Made by a program: the position numbers and the translations under genes. Below are positions 59,335-64,000 of a stretch of DNA of 64,000 nt, piece after piece. Origin of the DNA: Ciborinia camelliae (taxonomy: Eukaryota; Ascomycota; Leotiomycetes; Helotiales; Sclerotiniaceae). The stretch covers positions 1,647,795 to 1,711,794 of the forward strand of contig JANPYM010000003.1 of NCBI GenBank assembly GCA_025890175.1. Direction: 5' to 3'. The notes beneath the pieces were generated by a model that made no database searches, was not told where the DNA came from, and saw only the letters and a program-made list of their open reading frames with translations. Position 1 is the first letter of the stretch. Each line of letters starts with the position of its first letter.

Positions 59335-62300
59335 TGAGCCTTTGAAGGAAAAACAATGTGTTATCGGTGGTTCTTATGAGTGATACAAAATGACCCTTTT
59401 GAGGCGATTTTAATTCTTCCATCATGTTATGACGTAGTCATCACATTACGGACTGTTTGGTGATAGGGGTCGACCCAGCGGTTAAATGAATTCATGCATG
59501 CAATATCATTTTCTTTCTCGAGCGGAGAGGATAGATTACAAATCCTGGATTGTGTGGTATTTGTGCTGTGTTTGTTGTCATATTTATGTGATTAATATAT
59601 TTGTTAATTAATGCAATGTTATATTTATCTACCAGCGGTATCTGCGGATTTGACACTTTTTTAAAGATAAGCTACGGGTGGTAGATGGAGTTCGGAGTTA
59701 TGGGTGCGCGTGGATATGGACATTGAATGGAATTGGGATTGAGTTTTGGAGGGAGAGTGATATGGGAGTGAGGGTGGAAGTGCTTGCTTGGGGTGGGTTG
59801 GGGATGGGAGTGGTGATGTATGTGATGGGTTGGAAACATAGGAAGGTATAAGGTATGTGGGATGTGGGGGCGGGAGGGGGGGTATTTAGGGAGGTGTGTG
59901 AATGAATATGGCCTGAGAGTACTGATGTGGATGATCCATAGATCAGGCAGATTTATAGATGAAAAATACGGAAGATGAAGTCGACGGATTGTAAATGATG
60001 AGTGGGATAGAATAAGATCGTATGGGAATGATGGGTTTTTGTAGGGCCCTGTACGTGTACCTTGGGGGTATTATAACTTACATTTTATGGGGTCAGGGGT
60101 ATACTTGATTCATGGGGTACAGAGGGTTGGGGTAGCGATGGGGCTCAGGAGGAACATATGGTGGGATAGGGGAAGGATATCATATCATCATCGTCAAAAC
60201 TACCCAACTAATAAGTACCTAGGTACCTAGACTATGGTCCAATCCACGATTAATCCATGTCACTTATAAAAAAAAATAAGTAATCCAACCCCAATCCTCA
60301 ATAGTTCCCTTTTGTCCTTCTCTTTCCCTGTCTTACTGCAGTTACTAGTTAGCGATTTGCAAATTTCGATATGGAGAGTGGAATGGCAGTTGTATGGGGA
60401 GGTAGGTATATCAAGAACTCTGTGTATTGGGGGCAGAGAGTAGGTATTTGTGGATTGTAAAAGATGGGCAGGAGAGAAGAAGAGGGGTGAGGTGGAGAGA
60501 TGTACGATGTATTGCGTCTGTAATGTGTTTATCGATTTCTCAAACTCGTATATGCGATGGATGATTATTCGTTTGTGAATCGAGGTTGTATTTGGTGGTT
60601 TTAGCGGATTTGGTTGTGGGATTGTGTGGATAGATGGGTGGTTGCTTGTAGCTTGTGGGGCTGGGGGGGGAGTATAGTGAGAAGAGTAGGAAGCGAGGAT
60701 GGGAAATGAGAAATAAGCGATGGAAATCTAGCTAGGAATGAGAAATAGGACCGACAATGACTGTAAAAATGGGGATCATTATAGTAATAGAGATAACTGA
60801 GAGATAACTAAGAAGCCTAAGGATTTCTCACTCTCGAGTATCCGCATGTCACTGAGAAAGTATACTAGTATGACTAGAAAAGCCTATGACCCTAAGTTGG
60901 CCGGCGAGTCACCAGAGAGTTCCATCATATCACATTAAAGAACCACATCCAAATCACCCAGCTCCTCACCTTGTACGAAACAAAAAGAAACATCGCAACC
61001 AAAAAGAATCTCTGAAAGAGGTGTGCGGACCAACAGGAGAACTAGTCATAAATACAATAATTAAGCACTACCTACTCATATAACTACACACCATGAAACC
61101 ACAATCAAGATTTCGAGACTAGTAATCCTTCTGATTCGAATTCGATGATACTTCCTATAGGTAGGTAGGTATATTATAATTGGAAACTAGTGTTATTAGC
61201 GTGGAGTATAAAGTGGCTAGTGCGTAACTTACGAGTGTTTTAGAGCTTGGTGGTACTAGGTACCTAGTATAGGTGGGGTATGGAGAAAGAAAGTGGTATA
61301 GTTAAGCACCTTGATATTAAGTTTTCCGGGGTATTAGGTCAGGTTATGGGTAGGTAGGTAGGGGGTGAAATGGAGAAGAATTTATGTCCGGGTGTAAGTT
61401 AGGGCTGAGGAGGAATAGATTCTGGACCTGGATTGGACTGGACTGGACTGATGATCTTATCTTAGTCTGGTTTAGTTTATCTGGATAGATGTTAGATGTT
61501 GATATTGTATTGTATTGTATTGTATTGTATGAAAGTTTCTTCCGAAATAGGAGGGAGGGGATCTATATCTTGGATGGTGGGAAAGTTTTGTGGGATTGTA
61601 GATAGCTATCTAGGATCTATAGGTGAGGGGAATGATAGATAGATAAATAGATACTAGATGTTTAATGTGTAATGTATAGGTACCTAATAAAAACCCATGA
61701 AGAAGCAAGCCCACGGTATCTGAGAGGAAAAATCTAGAAGAAGAAGCCAAGAAGAAAATGATAGGAAGATGATTGAGATGTGAGATGGAAATATGATGGT
61801 GCCATTTCCAAGAGGGGTGTTTAGATACATAGTCCAAGAGTATCCAAGTATTTACCAATTAAACCAAGATAAACAAATGAACGAACATGATTACCAGCTT
61901 GCCACCCACCAATCCAAACATCCCACCCATAACCCAGATATCCACCGCCTCCCTCGGGATTCTGCGAGGAATAAAGTAAAACGTTTCGGAAGCGTAGGGC
62001 CGGCCATACTAGTGGATACATAGATACCTAGGTAGGTAGGTATTAGGTTTGCACCAGCCGGTTAGTTTAAAGGAAAGACTTAAAGTTAGGTACCTACTTA
62101 GTAGCTTTCCGATGTCTAATTTACTTGAATTTGTAGCAATATTGTAGCAATCAACTCGCTAACCGAACGGAATGCAAGTTTCTTAATGTGCTAGGTATGT
62201 GATGTTTTGTGTGTTATGTTATGTTATGATTGATTAATATGTTGTCGTTTTCGTTGTGGTTTTATGTTTTGTGATTTTGTCTACTAGGGTGATTAAAGAC

Positions 62301-63593
62301 ACTAACGTGGTTATGAAAATATATAGTTTTTTTAACCTCGTCTTATGAATCTTTAATAAAGTTCACTTCTTTTTATTCTCCTTTCTAAATTATCTCCTCT
62401 ATCTATAAAACATCTTCTCCATTCTACCTCTACCTCTATCACTATCACTACCACATTTGGATCCAAGAACTCCTAGGCTATCCGAATTCTCCTGCTTTAA
62501 TCCAAACCCATCTAATCCAAATTTTCTAGATGAATCCTCCCAGTTTCACTAGTTCAGATCGTCAAGTTCAATCTTTCTAATTCAATCAACCCTTTCAATC
62601 CAACCCTTCCAGTCCAATGAATCCCAACACACACATTGACATCCTCAAAGTCCTAGAGATCCCATCAACATATTTATTTGTATTTAGCCCAAACTGCACG
62701 CTCATCCAAGACTTCCAAGCACGGTGTGATAGCTATCCGACCTGCAGAGTAATTACTAGATATAAATAAATATAGAGTAGAGCCACGACACAACCAACCG
62801 TTTAAATGGAGATAAAACCGAAGTAAATTTCCAACCAATTAAAAATGTAATTGTGTGAGAAATTTGCGAAAACGTATAGACATGGCAGAGTCCAGACATA
62901 TACTATACTAGATAAACCAACTGATAAGATGAGATGATAAATCTCTCCAATCCATACCTCTAGCATTCTTCGTATCGTCCCGGTCTTCTCTTCATACCTA
63001 CTCCTTTTCCCGTTCGCTTATTCCGGTTTGGTTGAATACCTACCTAGGTACCTATATATACTTGGCTTGATCAAAAGAAGTAGGTTGGTTCATGGATAGT
63101 TCCTCGGGAGCATGTGGTTGTGGAGTTTTCTTGTTAGTGGGTAGGTATGGTTTGGATAAGGAGAGCAAGTAAATATCTATGTGTTAGATCGAATAAAGAA
63201 GCGAATAGGGGTAAAAATCCCAGTTTCTTCGTCCATATTAATGAAGGGGTCGAATAATCTCGCAGGGTTTTCGGAATCGGTAGTATACATCCTTCCTTGT
63301 CGGTCTGAAAAGACTACACTTTCCCGGCTGGTATCTCGAACTCCAGTAAATTGTTGGGGGTGGATAGGTAGGTGGATGCATTTGGTTTATTCACTCCTCC
63401 CCGCCATCTTCTCCCTGAATTGGCCTTGCCATATCAATTTTTCCTGGACAGTGATATTTCAAGTTCGAATATGTTGATTCAGGCTCGGCTGAGTAGATAT
63501 ATATGTGCAGGTTTGCGACTTTTCAACTTCTCTCAATAGACTAGTCTTGAATCTTGAGCAACGAACAATTTCATTTCGAATACAACTATAACG
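59335..63593. other. Gene-free region, 4.3 kb
   Basis: No gene supported. It contains many TACCTAGGTA or AGGTAGGTAGGT motifs (60216-60230, 61158-61171, 61258-61270, 62026-62045, 63038-63053), a (GGACT)n stretch near 61430-61450 and (ATTGT)n at 61504-61530. Confidence 0.5.
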
Positions 63594-64000
63594 TTACAGT
63601 TGATAACGGAGTTGGTCGACGTATATAGCATCAAGAAGCCGGTAATCCAGTCGTCCTGCCGTCTTGTCGTCCCAAATCTCGTGAATAACGCTTGGGTTCA
63701 TGGTAATATCAATATTGACGGTGACATCGATACTCTCAAGGTATGGGTAGTGTACTAAAAAAGACAGTATCTCGATAATTTCTTCAATAACTGCTGTACT
63801 CGTTAATTTGAAGCTCATGTCTACAATACCTTCTGATCCCCCTTCCTTTGAAAGGCCTGGATGCAATGCCATTTGAAATCTCTCATGTCCTGACACATGT
63901 TGTCGTCCAAAGCAATGTTGACCATGTGTTGAAAGTAGTATTTCGAGGGTAGAGTTGGAGACCCCGAGAGAAACTGTGCGAGGGAACTTTCCAAACGGGA
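63594..64000 (-). CDS. Hypothetical protein, C-terminal part (5' end outside window)
   Basis: The frame is open from the right edge to a stop at 63594, about 135 codons. It includes GVSNSTLEILLSTHGQHCFG, IVDMSFKLTSTAVIEEIIEI and IHEIWDDKTAGRLDYRLLDA. Composition is balanced, unlike spacer frames nearby. I do not recognise the family, and upstream exons are out of view. Confidence 0.5.
   Translation of the reverse strand, partial: PFGKFPRTVSLGVSNSTLEILLSTHGQHCFGRQHVSGHERFQMALHPGLSKEGGSEGIVDMSFKLTSTAVIEEIIEILSFLVHYPYLESIDVTVNIDITMNPSVIHEIWDDKTAGRLDYRLLDAIYVDQLRYQL

Noticed and set aside
1..64000. tRNA genes, CRISPR arrays, bacterial-type operons
   Set aside because: No GGTTCGANTCC-type box with a foldable cloverleaf was found by eye, no spaced repeats of CRISPR type, and all genes have eukaryotic structure.

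Overview
The window is nuclear DNA of a filamentous ascomycete. Most genes are split by short introns (about 45-170 bp) with GTAAGT-like donors, CTAAC/CTGAC branch sites and CAG/TAG acceptors. Gene families include DUR3 urea transporter, Fcy2-type permease, Mnn4-like LicD protein, MTC1, F-box/ankyrin proteins and ankyrin-CorA fusions. Long AT-rich spacers carry many TACCTAGGTA-type motifs. By inference this fits Leotiomycetes (Helotiales); the sequence alone does not prove the class.

Layout. 1-7.7 kb: two convergent genes with CorA-like membrane domains, the second a large ankyrin-CorA fusion. 8.4-10.7 kb: a DUR3-type urea/H+ symporter with GATA sites upstream and a probable TA-flanked MITE behind them. 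12-16.6 kb: two divergent genes of unknown function; the right-hand one is a 12- or 13-exon gene encoding a helical protein with a C-terminal fibronectin-III-like segment. 17.6-21.6 kb: a zinc-ribbon protein, a coiled-coil hypothetical and a CinA-like protein whose frame is broken. 24.3-24.7 kb: a small secreted Cys-rich protein. 26.9-31.2 kb: a purine/cytosine permease, followed by a 1.75-kb segment that appears twice on either side of a 10-N gap and is almost certainly an assembly artefact. 31.9-32.6 kb: a decayed cytochrome P450. 33.7-37 kb: an F-box/ankyrin protein and a secreted protein. 37-46.9 kb: a gene-free stretch with tandem repeats and a 477-bp hAT-type MITE with a perfect 8-bp target duplication. 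46.9-52.5 kb: a Mnn4-like protein and a 14-TM DHA2 transporter. 54-59.3 kb: an AT-hook/zinc-finger nuclear protein and MTC1, sharing a 719-bp divergent promoter. 59.3-63.6 kb: gene-free. The right edge cuts an unidentified gene.

No pathway cluster is evident. DUR3 and the Fcy2 permease both serve nitrogen scavenging, but they are 16 kb apart. The most useful observations are structural: the false duplication and overlapping gap edges, several one- or two-base frame breaks, very small exons (15, 10, 7 and possibly 2 nt), a GC-AG intron, and two well-bounded MITEs. Exon coordinates were worked out by hand from splice signals and reading frame; no alignment or RNA evidence was available.
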